Positions 31,896 through 40,687 of a stretch of DNA of 46,255 nt are shown piece after piece. Each line of letters begins with the position of its first letter. Positions within the stretch are counted from its first letter, which is position 1. This DNA comes from Acidobacteriota bacterium. GTDB taxonomy: Bacteria; Acidobacteriota; Terriglobia; Bryobacterales; UBA6623. Where the stretch lies: assembly GCA_027624045.1 (NCBI GenBank), contig JAQBUE010000018.1:1-46255 (forward strand), written 5' to 3'. The notes under the pieces are model-generated. The model did not search any database. It saw only the letters and a program-made list of their open reading frames with translations, and was not told the origin of the DNA. The position numbers and the translations under genes are program-made.

Positions 31896-33347
31896 CTACT
31901 TTGCAACCGCTTTCTTCGGCTTGGATCGGCGAGGGGGCTTCCGAGACGGGCCGCCATTGCCGGAGTTCCCAAGGCTGCCGGTCAGCGACTTCGCGAGCGA
32001 CTGAGACAGCTTCGGCGGTGACTCGACCATGAACCGTAACTCCTCGCCCTTGGACGACAAAGTCTTCGCCAGCTTTCGCAGTTCCGTCTTCTGTTTCTTC
32101 GAGAGCTTCCCGGCTGCCTCCAGCTTTACTAGATCATTCCATTCGTCCAGTTGCTGCTCTGTCTCAACGTCAAACTCGCTAGGCACGCCGAAGATGTCCT
32201 TGAGTGTTGCCGTTACGCTCTGGCCGACGGGGGCATCCTCGGGTGGCCGCGCATGGGCTTTTCCTTTGTCGTCTATCTCAAGAACGTGGATGCGGGCTCC
32301 GGGGCACGACGAGATAACGAACGGCGAGTGCGAAGTGACGATGATCTGTACGTCGGGCAAGGCCTTTCGCATAGCTGGAAGCAGCGTCCTTTGCCACTTC
32401 GGATGAAGGTGAGCGTCAGCTTCATCCAGGAGTAGAATTCCGGGTCTTTTGCCCTTGAGTCCAGGGTCCCAGTCGGTCAGATCGCCCCTCATCAGGAAAT
32501 CCGCGATCCAGGCGACGCCCGTACGGATACCGTCGGGTAGCTGAGAAAAATTGAGTGTCTGGGAACCGAGCCGGATCCTAGGTTGTAGTTCCGGTTCGAT
32601 TTCGACGTCGAACGAAACATTCTGGCCGTAGACTAACTTCAGTGCGTTCTCAAAACGACCGATGGACTGCGTGTAGGACTCGGTCTGTTGCTTTCGCTCC
32701 TTCGCGATCGCCCGCTTGCTATAGATGCTCAAGAGCCAAGCGTGGATAGCTTCGTTGTCAACGGTCGCCTGGAAGGACAGGCAGTCCTTCTTTGGGTTCT
32801 TCGGGAACTTAGTTAGATCAGGCCGGTCTAGGAATCGCAGGGCTCGAGAAGGCGCATAGGCCGCGAAATCAAGGTATGCGTTGGCGTTGATCGAACCGCC
32901 TTCGTAAAGGGCTATCCACCTGTAGATCTGCTCCTCCCCGTGTGCGAACTCTATTGACTCAGAGTACAGCGGTACCTTTAAGACGTCTACGAAACCGATC
33001 TGTGCCAGGGCCGCCTGGGCCCATTTGGTTGCTCGACTAGGCCACTCCTTGGCTGTATCTGTAGTTGCGACTCTGACCCAGCGACACTCTGGATTGGGCC
33101 GGAGAAAGACCAAACTTCGAGAAATCTCTCGGCCAGACACGGCGTGAGTCCATTCACTATATGGAAAACCACAATTCCCCTGATCGAGAGCCCACGCGAG
33201 CGCTCTCAGCGCCGTAGTCTTGCCCGACCCATTGACTCCCGCGAGTATGTGGGGGCCCAAATGAGGATTCCCCTTGCCGTCCGAGAGGTCCAGATCCAAC
33301 TTGTCGAACGGACCCACTCCTTCGGCTATCATTCGAACGATCGGCAT
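31896..33347 (-). CDS. ptuA: Septu-type AAA/SMC-like ATPase PtuA
   Basis: A 483-residue ABC/SMC-like ATPase (AAA_15/AAA_21 type). Walker A is GVNGSGKTT (37-45); a middle insert (about 60-290) contains YSESIEFAHGEEQIYRW and a charged coiled region (AKERKQQTESYTQSIGRFENA); Walker B is GILLLDEADAHLHPKWQ (about 303-319), with the ITSHSP-type switch TSHSPFVIS near 336-344. The C-terminal region has VPSEFDVETEQQLDEWNDL and ends in a basic Lys/Arg tail. This architecture, immediately upstream of a TIGR02646-like HNH gene, defines Septu. The ATG has no strong ribosome site; TGCTAACAT (33371-33379) upstream is a possible promoter. Confidence 0.85.
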   Translation of the reverse strand: MPIVRMIAEGVGPFDKLDLDLSDGKGNPHLGPHILAGVNGSGKTTALRALAWALDQGNCGFPYSEWTHAVSGREISRSLVFLRPNPECRWVRVATTDTAKEWPSRATKWAQAALAQIGFVDVLKVPLYSESIEFAHGEEQIYRWIALYEGGSINANAYLDFAAYAPSRALRFLDRPDLTKFPKNPKKDCLSFQATVDNEAIHAWLLSIYSKRAIAKERKQQTESYTQSIGRFENALKLVYGQNVSFDVEIEPELQPRIRLGSQTLNFSQLPDGIRTGVAWIADFLMRGDLTDWDPGLKGKRPGILLLDEADAHLHPKWQRTLLPAMRKALPDVQIIVTSHSPFVISSCPGARIHVLEIDDKGKAHARPPEDAPVGQSVTATLKDIFGVPSEFDVETEQQLDEWNDLVKLEAAGKLSKKQKTELRKLAKTLSSKGEELRFMVESPPKLSQSLAKSLTGSLGNSGNGGPSRKPPRRSKPKKAVAK

Positions 33348-33370
33348 AGTGGGTTTCGATTCCCAAGGCG

Positions 33371-33379
33371 ATGTTAGCA
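33371..33379 (-). promoter_or_regulatory. Possible extended -10 for the Septu operon
   Basis: On the minus strand TGCTAACAT (33379 down to 33371) lies about 25 bases upstream of the ptuA ATG, within the 78-base gap after the ABC-F gene. The -35 region is weak. Confidence 0.35.
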
Positions 33380-33425
33380 GACTCTCAACAAGCAGGTCGC
33401 TGAACCCGCCGCGTCCTTTCTACCC

Positions 33426-35387
33426 TCACGCTTCCGTTTCCAACTCCTCGGTAAGCCGCGTCCACTCCTGCTCGCGCTCCGCCGAAGTAACACGAAGCGC
33501 CTCCATGCGCGTCAAAATCTCGCCTGACTTCTGGTGGTCTGCCGCATCACGAACCATACGCTTTTCGAGTTCTCTGATTTCGCTTTCGAGGCGGCCAATT
33601 TCGTCTTCCAGGCCGGCGACACGTTTTCGCACCTTCTTGGTCTGGATGGGGTTAACCCGCCGCTTCGGGGTTTCTACGGAGGCCTTCCCGTTCTGGCGCG
33701 GCTGCTCGCCGTCGCTGAACTGCAGCGCAGCTTTGAGCGAGTCGCTGACCGCTACTTTTGGGGTCCGTGGGACCTCGCTGTTAGTCTGGCCGGCTTGCCA
33801 CAGGTAGTCCTCATAGTTGCCGGGGTAGGTAGCAACCTTACCGTGGCCGACGGCGAAAACTTTCGTGGCGAGCTTGTCGAGGAAGTAACGATCGTGAGAA
33901 ACGAAGGCGACCGTGCCGCTAAAGTTGAGCAGGGCGTTGAGCAGAACATCCTTCGCGCGCATGTCGAGGTGGTTCGTGGGCTCGTCGAGCAGTAGAAAAT
34001 TGCTCGGCTTCACAAGCACGCGCGCCAGCGCGTACCGATTCCGCTCGCCGCCCGAGAGCACGCCAATGGGCTTATAGGCGTCATCGCCCGAAAACAGGAA
34101 GCAGCCAAGCAAGCCCCGTAATTCGCTGTCGCTTGCGCGCGGCACGAGCCGCGTCAGGTCGTCGAGTATGCGTGCCTCCGGGTCAAGCACTTTGTACTGG
34201 TCCTGCGCGAAGTAATCGATCTCGACCTTGTGGCCGAAACTCATCCTTCCTTCGGTCAGGGGTTCTTCTCCGGCAAGCAACTTGATCAGCGTCGATTTGC
34301 CCGCGCCGTTTTCCCCGACCAGCGCGATGCGGTCGCCGCGCTCAATGGCGAAGTTGACGTCACGGAACACCTCAAGCGAGCCGTAGCTCTTGGCGACATT
34401 GTGAAACTCAGCTACGACGCGTCCGCTGGGCGAAGGTTGTGGGAAGCGGAAGTGAATCGTTCGCTCCTCCTCGGGCACCTCGATGCGCTCGATCTTTGCC
34501 AGTTCCTTGACGCGGCTTTGGACTTGCGATGCCTTGGTGGCCTGATAGCGGAAGCGGTTGATGAATGTTTCCAGGTGCTGTACCCGGTCCCGCTGGTTCT
34601 TGTAGGTCGCCCGGACTTGTTCGAGTCGCTCTTGTTTCAGCGTCTGGTACTTCTCGTAGTTGCCCGTGTAGAAGTGTACCTTCTTGTTCCAAACTTCGAT
34701 GATTTTCTTGACCGTGATGTCGAGGAAATAGCGGTCGTGCGAGATGACGATGAAGGAGAAGGGGTAGCCGCCGAGGTAGGTTTCGAGCCAGTTACGCGCT
34801 TCCAGGTCGAGGTGATTGGTGGGCTCGTCGAGCAGCAGCAGGTTCGGTTTCGCCAATAGCAGCTTGGCCAGCGCAATGCGCATCTGCCAGCCGCCGGAGA
34901 ACTCCTCGATCTGGCGGCCCCAGTCCTTGTTCGGGAATGCCAACCCATTGAGCACGGTGCCCACTTGCGCTTCCTTCGTGTAACCGTCCAGGGCCTGGTA
35001 GCGGTCGATGACCCACTGAAAGCGGTCCGTCACGGCTTCATACTCCGGGCTCTCGTGGTCGAGCTCGCCCATCTTGTGGGCTAGCTCTTCCTGCTCTTTT
35101 TCGAGTGCGATGGCTTCGTCGAAGACGTGCAGGCATTCGTCGAAGAGGCTTCGGCCGGCCAGCGTAAGCCCGTCCTGGGGCAGATACCCAAGCTTGACGC
35201 CTTTTTGGCGCGTGATCTCGCCCGCGTCGAGATGCTCGATGTCGGCCAGTATTTTCAGCAGCGTCGTTTTGCCGCTACCGTTGGCCCCAACGATGCCCAT
35301 ACGGTCCTCGGGGCCGACCAGCCAATCAAGGCCCTCGAACAGCGTTCGAGCGCCGAAGCGCATCGCGCCGCCGGAAATCTGAATCAT
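33426..35387 (-). CDS. ABC-F family ATPase
   Basis: A 653-residue soluble protein with two ABC ATPase domains and no membrane segments. First domain: GANGSGKTT, signature FSGGWQMRIALA, Walker B LLLLDEPTNHLD. Second: [34 protein letters not shown] linker with VRATYKNQRDRVQHLETFINRFRYQ between them is the P-site tRNA interaction motif region of ABC-F factors. A C-terminal coiled coil (about 580-650, KRVAGLEDEIGRLESEIRELEKRMV) is as in Uup/YdiF-like types. ABC-F proteins act on stalled ribosomes; a resistance role cannot be inferred. TAAACT (35395-35400) lies seven bases before the ATG with AAAAGGC between. Confidence 0.9.
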   Translation of the reverse strand: MIQISGGAMRFGARTLFEGLDWLVGPEDRMGIVGANGSGKTTLLKILADIEHLDAGEITRQKGVKLGYLPQDGLTLAGRSLFDECLHVFDEAIALEKEQEELAHKMGELDHESPEYEAVTDRFQWVIDRYQALDGYTKEAQVGTVLNGLAFPNKDWGRQIEEFSGGWQMRIALAKLLLAKPNLLLLDEPTNHLDLEARNWLETYLGGYPFSFIVISHDRYFLDITVKKIIEVWNKKVHFYTGNYEKYQTLKQERLEQVRATYKNQRDRVQHLETFINRFRYQATKASQVQSRVKELAKIERIEVPEEERTIHFRFPQPSPSGRVVAEFHNVAKSYGSLEVFRDVNFAIERGDRIALVGENGAGKSTLIKLLAGEEPLTEGRMSFGHKVEIDYFAQDQYKVLDPEARILDDLTRLVPRASDSELRGLLGCFLFSGDDAYKPIGVLSGGERNRYALARVLVKPSNFLLLDEPTNHLDMRAKDVLLNALLNFSGTVAFVSHDRYFLDKLATKVFAVGHGKVATYPGNYEDYLWQAGQTNSEVPRTPKVAVSDSLKAALQFSDGEQPRQNGKASVETPKRRVNPIQTKKVRKRVAGLEDEIGRLESEIRELEKRMVRDAADHQKSGEILTRMEALRVTSAEREQEWTRLTEELETEA

Positions 35388-35427
35388 GCCTTTTAGTTTA
35401 GCGGTGGTTCCTGTTTGGGAATGATCG

Positions 35428-35443
35428 CGCCGTCGCCACGGCG
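35428..35443. terminator. Short GC hairpin downstream of the GT87-like gene
   Basis: CGCCGT (35428-35433) and ACGGCG (35438-35443) pair perfectly around CGCC, about 25 bases beyond the stop of the minus-strand gene. No U-tract is present, so it is a weak terminator call. Confidence 0.35.
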
Positions 35444-35468
35444 TCCCGGCCCACTTCTACCTTGGGGC

Positions 35469-36614
35469 TCAGCCTGTTGCCGGTTCGGTGTTCGTGCTTC
35501 GCTTGTTGTCCGCCATGCCCGGCAGGGCGAGCGCGATCCAAAGAAGCGTAATGAAAGCGCACGTTAGGAGTTTCGAGTAGGGCCAGAGCGGAAAGAGGAA
35601 GAGCAGAAAAATCGCGGGTGCGTTGGCCAGCTTTGATTCGGTGGACATCGCGGCAATGATGGGAATGATCAGGCAGACGCCATCGTACCAAGTTACGTGG
35701 TACGCAATTAACACCGAGCCCAACACGGCCACGCAGAACGCCATCGCCATCGGGAGTTTGCGCATCGCCAGAATACTGCCCACGGCTCCGAGCGCCGCCA
35801 ACGGATAGTAAAGAACGGGATAGCCGAGGCCGTGAGCGACGGCACGGAAGCCGATCATGACTTTCTCAGGTTCAAACGAGATAGTGTATTCAGGGATCGT
35901 CGTGAGTAGTTCGATGTATTGAGCGGGGCTCGTGACGAGCGCCGAGGCGGCGGCGAGGATGGCTCCTCCGCCCGCCATCGAGGCCAGGGCGCGGTATTCC
36001 TTCTTGACGAGCAGCAGCAAGGGAATGAGCAGGATCAGGTTGAACTTGTAGAGGCAAAGAGCGAGAACGAGTCCCGCTATGATGGGCTTCTCTTTGAGCA
36101 GCAGTAGCAAGCCCGCCGTAAGCAGAAGCGTGAAGGTGTGGGCGTCTTGTCCAGTGACGATGCCCATCATGCCGGGATAGAACAGGCCGAAGCCGACGAT
36201 GAGTTCGCCCGCGAACGGAAAACGTGTGCGCAATAGAAAGATGGCAGCCAGATAGCAAATGAACTGGAGTGCAGCCCAGGTCCAGTAGGCGGGCCAGTAG
36301 TTTAGGAGCATCAGCGGCCGCAGCAGTAGCGAGAAAACGGCTGGACGCACATAAGGCGGGTAGTAATCGATGCCCAAAGGCAGCAGCAGCCGCTGGCCGT
36401 ATTCCTGAAATGTTGTTTGGTCGTAGAGCGAGCCGACAGGGACTCGTCCGGCCAGATAAAACTCTGTGAAGTCCCAGCCGGTTTCAGGGAAATTAAGAGC
36501 CAGCCAAAGCCAACCCGCACAGCAGCCCAGGAAGGCGATCAGGCTCAGCGCCAGGACGGCTCTGTCGGTCTTGGGCGGGGCCGGGTGGCCGCTCGGTTGG
36601 GGGGATGCCGCCAT
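35469..36614 (-). CDS. Multi-pass GT87/DUF2029-like membrane protein
   Basis: A 381-residue polytopic membrane protein with about nine to ten hydrophobic segments. GWDFTEFYLAG after the first helix and YYPPYVRPAVFSLLLRP, a segment typical of the glycosyltransferase 87 family, support the assignment; members use polyprenyl-phosphate sugars outside the cytoplasmic membrane, for example in mannosylation of lipids. FGLFYPGMMGIVTGQDAHTFTLLLTAGL is a conserved-looking central block. A GTG at 36644 would add ten residues; neither start has a clear ribosome binding site. No glycan gene cluster surrounds it. Acceptor unknown. Confidence 0.7.
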   Translation of the reverse strand: MAASPQPSGHPAPPKTDRAVLALSLIAFLGCCAGWLWLALNFPETGWDFTEFYLAGRVPVGSLYDQTTFQEYGQRLLLPLGIDYYPPYVRPAVFSLLLRPLMLLNYWPAYWTWAALQFICYLAAIFLLRTRFPFAGELIVGFGLFYPGMMGIVTGQDAHTFTLLLTAGLLLLLKEKPIIAGLVLALCLYKFNLILLIPLLLLVKKEYRALASMAGGGAILAAASALVTSPAQYIELLTTIPEYTISFEPEKVMIGFRAVAHGLGYPVLYYPLAALGAVGSILAMRKLPMAMAFCVAVLGSVLIAYHVTWYDGVCLIIPIIAAMSTESKLANAPAIFLLFLFPLWPYSKLLTCAFITLLWIALALPGMADNKRSTNTEPATG

Positions 36615-36764
36615 GCGGGACTTTCGACTGATGGTAGCGGACACGCCGGCGATTCGTCACGGGATGAGATGCCTAGATCGCCGCGTCAAGCGCCCTTAGC
36701 TCTCACTCTGTATCCAGAGGTACAGCATGCCGTGCCCGCAGCCCCGAATTCGCACAAATGCAGG

Positions 36765-37838
36765 CTATTTCTCGGGCAGAACTTCCAGCGTAAAGCTCAG
36801 GCCGCGTTCGCGGTTGAGGCGGGCACTGAGATTGAGGTCGACGTTCTCGATGAGGATCTGCCGTTGCTCGCCCCGCGGCGTGATGTAGTGAACCGAGTTG
36901 CCGACGATCCAGTGCTCTTGCGACGTCACGATCGTGTCGTCCTTGCGGGCGATCAGGTAGACCACCGCTCTGTCCTGGCCCCCCTCCACCTCTGAGCCGT
37001 GCAGAACTTCGACCGAGGATGGATCCTGCAACGCACTTTCGGGGGCCGCCTGCTCCGTCGCGGGGTCGCGCGGACGTAGTTCGATGATTTTGGCGCCCGT
37101 CGGCTGGGCCGGTTCCTCTTGCGGGGCCGGTTGCTGAGGAACGCGCTCGACGCTTGCGCTGGACTCGGTTGAGGTCTGGTGGTCGACGATAACGATACGC
37201 TCGGTATGACTTGAGTAGTCGGAATAGCCGTACCCAAACGGCAGGTAAACGACGGGGAAGCGCTGGCCGAAGCCCCTACCACCACGGCGGCCGAAGTCGA
37301 GATCGACGATGCCAATACCGCGGATGTTACCCGGATCGATCCCTGCCCGAGCATGCCGTCCGCCGCTCTCGAGTGGCGGGATCGAGTTGCCGAGCGGCGG
37401 GATGGAAGGCCGCCCTCGCGGCACGCTCACGAAGGTTCGAGAAACCGAGCTTCCCACGCTTGCCTTCGGTGCCGACGCCTGAGCCGGTGTTTGCGGTGCT
37501 CCTGGCGCACGCGCCGAGGGGGCCTGCGTGAACGGCGCATTAGTTGTCGCGCTCGATACGCCGATGTAGCCTCGGGGGTTGACTGTTGCACCTCCCCCAA
37601 CCCCGGCCGCACCGCTCCCTGATCCGCGGGGCGCTCGCGCCGAACCCGAGCGGCCGCCCAGGCTGGCTGGCGCCGCTGAGATGCCCCCGCCTCCTGACTG
37701 CACACCACCGCCTCCTGACCGCACACCGCCGCCGCCTCTGCCACCACCGCCGATACGGGCTTGCGCGGCCAGTTGCCCGGTCGCTCCCGTGAGGAATACC
37801 GCAAGAACGATCGCTGTAATCTTGCTCAGAGCCGTCAT
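36765..37838 (-). CDS. Secreted Gly-rich protein of unknown function
   Basis: A 357-residue exported protein. Residues 1-26 are a signal peptide (MTALSKITAIVLAVF to GQLAAQA). A Gly/Ser/Arg-rich low-complexity stretch (about 28-85), an Ala/Pro-rich linker and a Tyr/Gly segment with FPVVYLPFGYGYSDYSSH (about 200-220) follow. The C-terminal third (about 265-357) is a compact domain with VVYLIARKDDTIVTSQEHWIVGNSVHYITPRGEQRQILIENVDL, reminiscent of small beta domains in other acidobacterial exported proteins. No enzyme motif is visible. GGAAAAA precedes the ATG. It is transcribed divergently from the PfkB operon. Confidence 0.72.
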   Translation of the reverse strand: MTALSKITAIVLAVFLTGATGQLAAQARIGGGGRGGGGVRSGGGGVQSGGGGISAAPASLGGRSGSARAPRGSGSGAAGVGGGATVNPRGYIGVSSATTNAPFTQAPSARAPGAPQTPAQASAPKASVGSSVSRTFVSVPRGRPSIPPLGNSIPPLESGGRHARAGIDPGNIRGIGIVDLDFGRRGGRGFGQRFPVVYLPFGYGYSDYSSHTERIVIVDHQTSTESSASVERVPQQPAPQEEPAQPTGAKIIELRPRDPATEQAAPESALQDPSSVEVLHGSEVEGGQDRAVVYLIARKDDTIVTSQEHWIVGNSVHYITPRGEQRQILIENVDLNLSARLNRERGLSFTLEVLPEK

Positions 37839-37951
37839 AAAGTTTTTCCAGTCTCAAGAGTACCGCTAAAGCCGATTCGCGACAAGGCCGGCGGCGGCTC
37901 ATGCGCGCGGCTGAAACGCCGCTCCTCCCCGGACCTGGAGCCGATCCCGCC

Positions 37952-37957
37952 TACAAT
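37952..37957 (+). promoter_or_regulatory. -10 hexamer beside the PfkB start (leaderless candidate)
   Basis: TACAAT lies nine bases upstream of GTG 37967, which opens the typical PfkB N-terminus. If used, the transcript would begin at or within two or three bases of that GTG. The -35 region is poor. Confidence 0.45.
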
Positions 37958-37966
37958 AATGTGACT

Positions 37967-38920
37967 GTGGAGCGCCGCTTCGACGTTGTAGGTGTGGGGT
38001 TGAATGCCACCGACACCATCCTCATGGTGTCCCGTTTCCCTCCGCATGGCGGTAAGGTGCCCTTCGCCAAAGAGATCCTCAGTCCGGGCGGACAGGTGGC
38101 TAGCGCCTTAGCCACCTGCCAAGCTCTAGGTCTGCGCACGAAATACATCGGTTCGGTGGGCGACGATGAGCGCGGGCGCATTCAACTCGACAGTTTGCGG
38201 TCAACCGGGATCAACATTCAGCACGTTCAGATCCGCGCCGGCTGCGCCAGCCAGTCGGCCTACATCATCGTCGACGAGGAAACCGGCGAGCGGACGATTT
38301 TTTGGCGCCGCGATGAGTGTCTGCGCATCAACCCTGAACAAATCCACGAAGACCAGATCACCTGTGCCCGGTTGCTGCACATCGATGGGCATGACACGCC
38401 GGCGGTGGAACGCGCGGCCCGGATTGCCAGGGACGCGGGAATTCCCGTAACGGTCGACGTGGATACGATCTACGAGGGCTTCGACCGAGTTCTGCCGCTG
38501 GTCGATTTCTTGATCGCATCTTCGGAGTTTCCGGGCCGCTGGACGGGTGAGCAAGATCCATTCCGGGCGTTGGAGCTGATTCAGGCTAAGCACAAGATGA
38601 AGCTGGCGGCCATGACACTCGGGTCGCGCGGGGCGCTGGCACTTGAGGCGGGCCGCTTCCATTACTCGCCAGGTTTTGTGGTCGCGTGCGTCGACACGAC
38701 CGGCGCGGGCGATGTGTTTCATGGGGCGTTTTGCTGCGGCCTGCTCAGAGGATACGGGCTAGAAGAGAACCTGGAGTTCGCCAACGCAATGGCAGCTCTG
38801 AACTGCCGAGCGTTGGGCGCGCGCGGCGGAATCGCAACCGAACCGGAAGCTCGTGAGTTGATGCGATCGGCTGAGCGTTGCGTCTCGCGCACGTTCTCGC
38901 AGCGTGTCGCGCAAGGCTAA
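37967..38920 (+). CDS. PfkB-family carbohydrate/nucleoside kinase
   Basis: A 317-residue cytoplasmic sugar kinase of the ribokinase/PfkB family. GVGLNATDTILMVSRFP opens the fold, SPGGQVASALATCQALGL is the first PfkB signature region, and DTTGAGDVFHGAF holds the catalytic Asp of the second signature. Substrate specificity is not evident; the ERTIFWRRDEC loop is not that of classical fructokinases. The frame opens at ATG 37901, adding 22 residues that do not resemble the family; GTG 37967 is preferred because a -10-like TACAAT sits just before it. It begins a plus-strand operon with rhomboid, glutaredoxin-like and bshB1 genes; the next gene starts five bases after its stop. Confidence 0.87.
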   Translation: MERRFDVVGVGLNATDTILMVSRFPPHGGKVPFAKEILSPGGQVASALATCQALGLRTKYIGSVGDDERGRIQLDSLRSTGINIQHVQIRAGCASQSAYIIVDEETGERTIFWRRDECLRINPEQIHEDQITCARLLHIDGHDTPAVERAARIARDAGIPVTVDVDTIYEGFDRVLPLVDFLIASSEFPGRWTGEQDPFRALELIQAKHKMKLAAMTLGSRGALALEAGRFHYSPGFVVACVDTTGAGDVFHGAFCCGLLRGYGLEENLEFANAMAALNCRALGARGGIATEPEARELMRSAERCVSRTFSQRVAQG

Positions 38921-38925
38921 TCACA

Positions 38926-39624
38926 ATGTTCCCGATACGAGACGACGCTCCCCGTTTTGGCACGCCGGTCGTGACACTCCTGTTGATCGTGGTGAACGTC
39001 GTCGTATTCGTCTACCAGTTCTCGCTGGCCGTCGAATCTCCTGGGGCGCGGCAAGCCTTCATTGAAACGTTTGGCGCGATTCCCTTGCGGGCCGAGCATG
39101 CGCTCGCGGGGCGCTATCCGCTGTTGCCGGGAGTGGGACCCGTCTTCACTTCGATCTTCCTGCATGGCGGCTGGATGCACTTGATCGGGAATATGTGGTT
39201 TCTGTGGATCTTCGGTGATAATATCGAGGACGAGTTGGGGCACTTCTCTTTCTTGCTGTTCTATCTGGGGTGCGGATTGTTGGCTTCGGCGGCGCACATT
39301 CTTGCGAATCCGCGGTCGGCGATCCCGGCCGTCGGAGCGAGCGGTGCGATAGCCGGAGTCATGGGAGCGTACTTGGTGCGGTTCCCTCGTGCGCGCATCG
39401 TGACGTTGGTCTGGATCTTGTTCTTTGTCACCACCATCGAGGTGCCGGCGGTGCTGATGCTCGCCTACTGGTTCTTCATTCAGTTCGCAAGCGGGGCGGC
39501 GGAAACAGGCATGGGCGATTCGGGCGGCGTGGCTTGGTGGGCTCATGTCGGCGGGTTCGTAGCCGGAGCCATTCTGATTTGGAGCCGGCCGCGTCGCAGG
39601 TATCAACGGAAGTATCATCACTAA
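38926..39624 (+). CDS. Rhomboid family intramembrane serine protease
   Basis: A 232-residue membrane protease. ATG 38926 is preferred over an in-frame ATG at 38878 inside the upstream gene, because it gives the usual MFPIRDDAP rhomboid start. FLHGGWMHLIGNMWFLWIFGDNIED forms the loop 1/helix 2 region; the catalytic serine is in GASGAIAGVMGAY (Ser139) and the catalytic histidine in WWAHVGGFVAGA (His207). Six hydrophobic segments are visible, the minimal rhomboid core. It cleaves membrane-spanning substrates; none can be named. It lies five bases after the kinase gene and seven before the glutaredoxin-like gene. Confidence 0.93.
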   Translation: MFPIRDDAPRFGTPVVTLLLIVVNVVVFVYQFSLAVESPGARQAFIETFGAIPLRAEHALAGRYPLLPGVGPVFTSIFLHGGWMHLIGNMWFLWIFGDNIEDELGHFSFLLFYLGCGLLASAAHILANPRSAIPAVGASGAIAGVMGAYLVRFPRARIVTLVWILFFVTTIEVPAVLMLAYWFFIQFASGAAETGMGDSGGVAWWAHVGGFVAGAILIWSRPRRRYQRKYHH

Positions 39625-39631
39625 CGAACCT

Positions 39632-39913
39632 ATGCAGCCTCGACCGGAGCCTCCGCCTGCTCGGCGGGAATCGATCAGCGTCACCATTTATTCGCGGGAC
39701 GGCTGCCATCTTTGTGAAGAGGTGCGCGCTCAACTGGAGACCTTGCGCCGCGAGCACGGTTTTGTCTTGATCGAGCTGGACATCGATGCTGATGCCGCAT
39801 TGAAAAAGAGCTACGATCACGAGGTTCCAGTCGTAATGATTGATGGCCGGGAAGCGTTTCGGCATCGCTGGAGTCCGCGCCTGTTCTTGCAACAGCTTCG
39901 CGGCGAGGGGTAG
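39632..39913 (+). CDS. Glutaredoxin-like protein (CxxC thioredoxin fold)
   Basis: A 93-residue thioredoxin-fold protein. The active site is CHLC (Cys25, Cys28) after VTIYSRDG, and the cis-proline is in EVPVVMIDG (Pro66). This short DUF836/glutaredoxin-like class lacks the classic CPYC motif. The ATG lies seven bases after the rhomboid stop, and bshB1 follows nine bases downstream, which makes disulfide exchange with bacillithiol attractive; this is inference. The N-terminal extension MQPRPEPPPARRE is Pro/Arg-rich and may be non-native. Confidence 0.8.
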   Translation: MQPRPEPPPARRESISVTIYSRDGCHLCEEVRAQLETLRREHGFVLIELDIDADAALKKSYDHEVPVVMIDGREAFRHRWSPRLFLQQLRGEG

Positions 39914-39922
39914 AGGAGGGTC

Positions 39923-40639
39923 ATGAGCAGATCGATTGACTTGCTGGCGATCGCGGCGCATCCCGATGACGTCGAGCAAACCTGTGGCGGGACGCTCATT
40001 CGCATGGCCGAACGCGGCTATCGCACAGCTGTCGTCGACTTGACGGCGGGCGAGATGGGGACGCGGGGCACTCCCGAACTACGCCTCGAGGAGGCGGCAG
40101 CCGCGGGTAAGGAGATGCTGCTGGCCGAGCGCCACAATCTTCATCTGCCCGATGCGCGGCTCGAGAACACTCTCGAAGCGCGTCTGGCTGTGGCCGCGAA
40201 GATCTGGGAACTCAGGCCGCGAGTCGTCATCCTCCCGTATGGCCAGGCGCGGCATCCGGACCACTACCGGGCATCAGAGATCGGCTTTGAGGGCTGCTTT
40301 CTGGCGGGCCTCAAAAAGCTCGATCTCGCCGCGGCGCCGCACCGCCCGGCAAAGGTCTTGTACTCTTCGATCTACGCCGACGTTCGTCCGACGTTTGTTG
40401 TTGACATCAGCGCGCAGTTCGAACGGCGTATGCGGGCGCTGCTTTGCTATCGCTCGCAGTATGAGTCCCGAGCCGAGGCGGCGCATCTTTTTCCCGAGCA
40501 GGAAGCGGTCGCCGAGCGCATTCGCGCGGCGGCGCGGCAGTACGGAATGCTGATCCACACGCGTTACGGTGAACCGTTCGTTGTTCGCGAGATGATGCGG
40601 GTGGATGACGTGATCAGGTTGGGGACGCCCAGCTTTTGA
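39923..40639 (+). CDS. bshB1: Bacillithiol biosynthesis deacetylase BshB1-like
   Basis: A 238-residue zinc-dependent deacetylase of the LmbE/PIG-L family. AHPDD (His13, Asp15, Asp16) and the second motif RHPDH (about 110-114) carry zinc ligands. LTAGEMGTRGTPELRLEEA, the GxF-x(n)-GEPF end (YGEPFVVREMM) and overall length match BshB1, which removes the acetyl from N-acetylglucosaminyl-malate in bacillithiol synthesis. Distinction from other N-acetylglucosamine deacetylases of the family is good but not certain; bshA and bshC are not in the window. GAGGAGG precedes the ATG. It is the last gene of the four-gene operon. Confidence 0.88.
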   Translation: MSRSIDLLAIAAHPDDVEQTCGGTLIRMAERGYRTAVVDLTAGEMGTRGTPELRLEEAAAAGKEMLLAERHNLHLPDARLENTLEARLAVAAKIWELRPRVVILPYGQARHPDHYRASEIGFEGCFLAGLKKLDLAAAPHRPAKVLYSSIYADVRPTFVVDISAQFERRMRALLCYRSQYESRAEAAHLFPEQEAVAERIRAAARQYGMLIHTRYGEPFVVREMMRVDDVIRLGTPSF

Positions 40640-40687
40640 ATCCGGCGTTGCGGCGAGCCTGAACTTCAATTCTCCGCGCGAAATCCT

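Noticed and set aside
31188..33347. Retron with ATPase and HNH effectors
   Set aside because: No reverse transcriptase or structured msr/msd-like RNA is visible near the pair.
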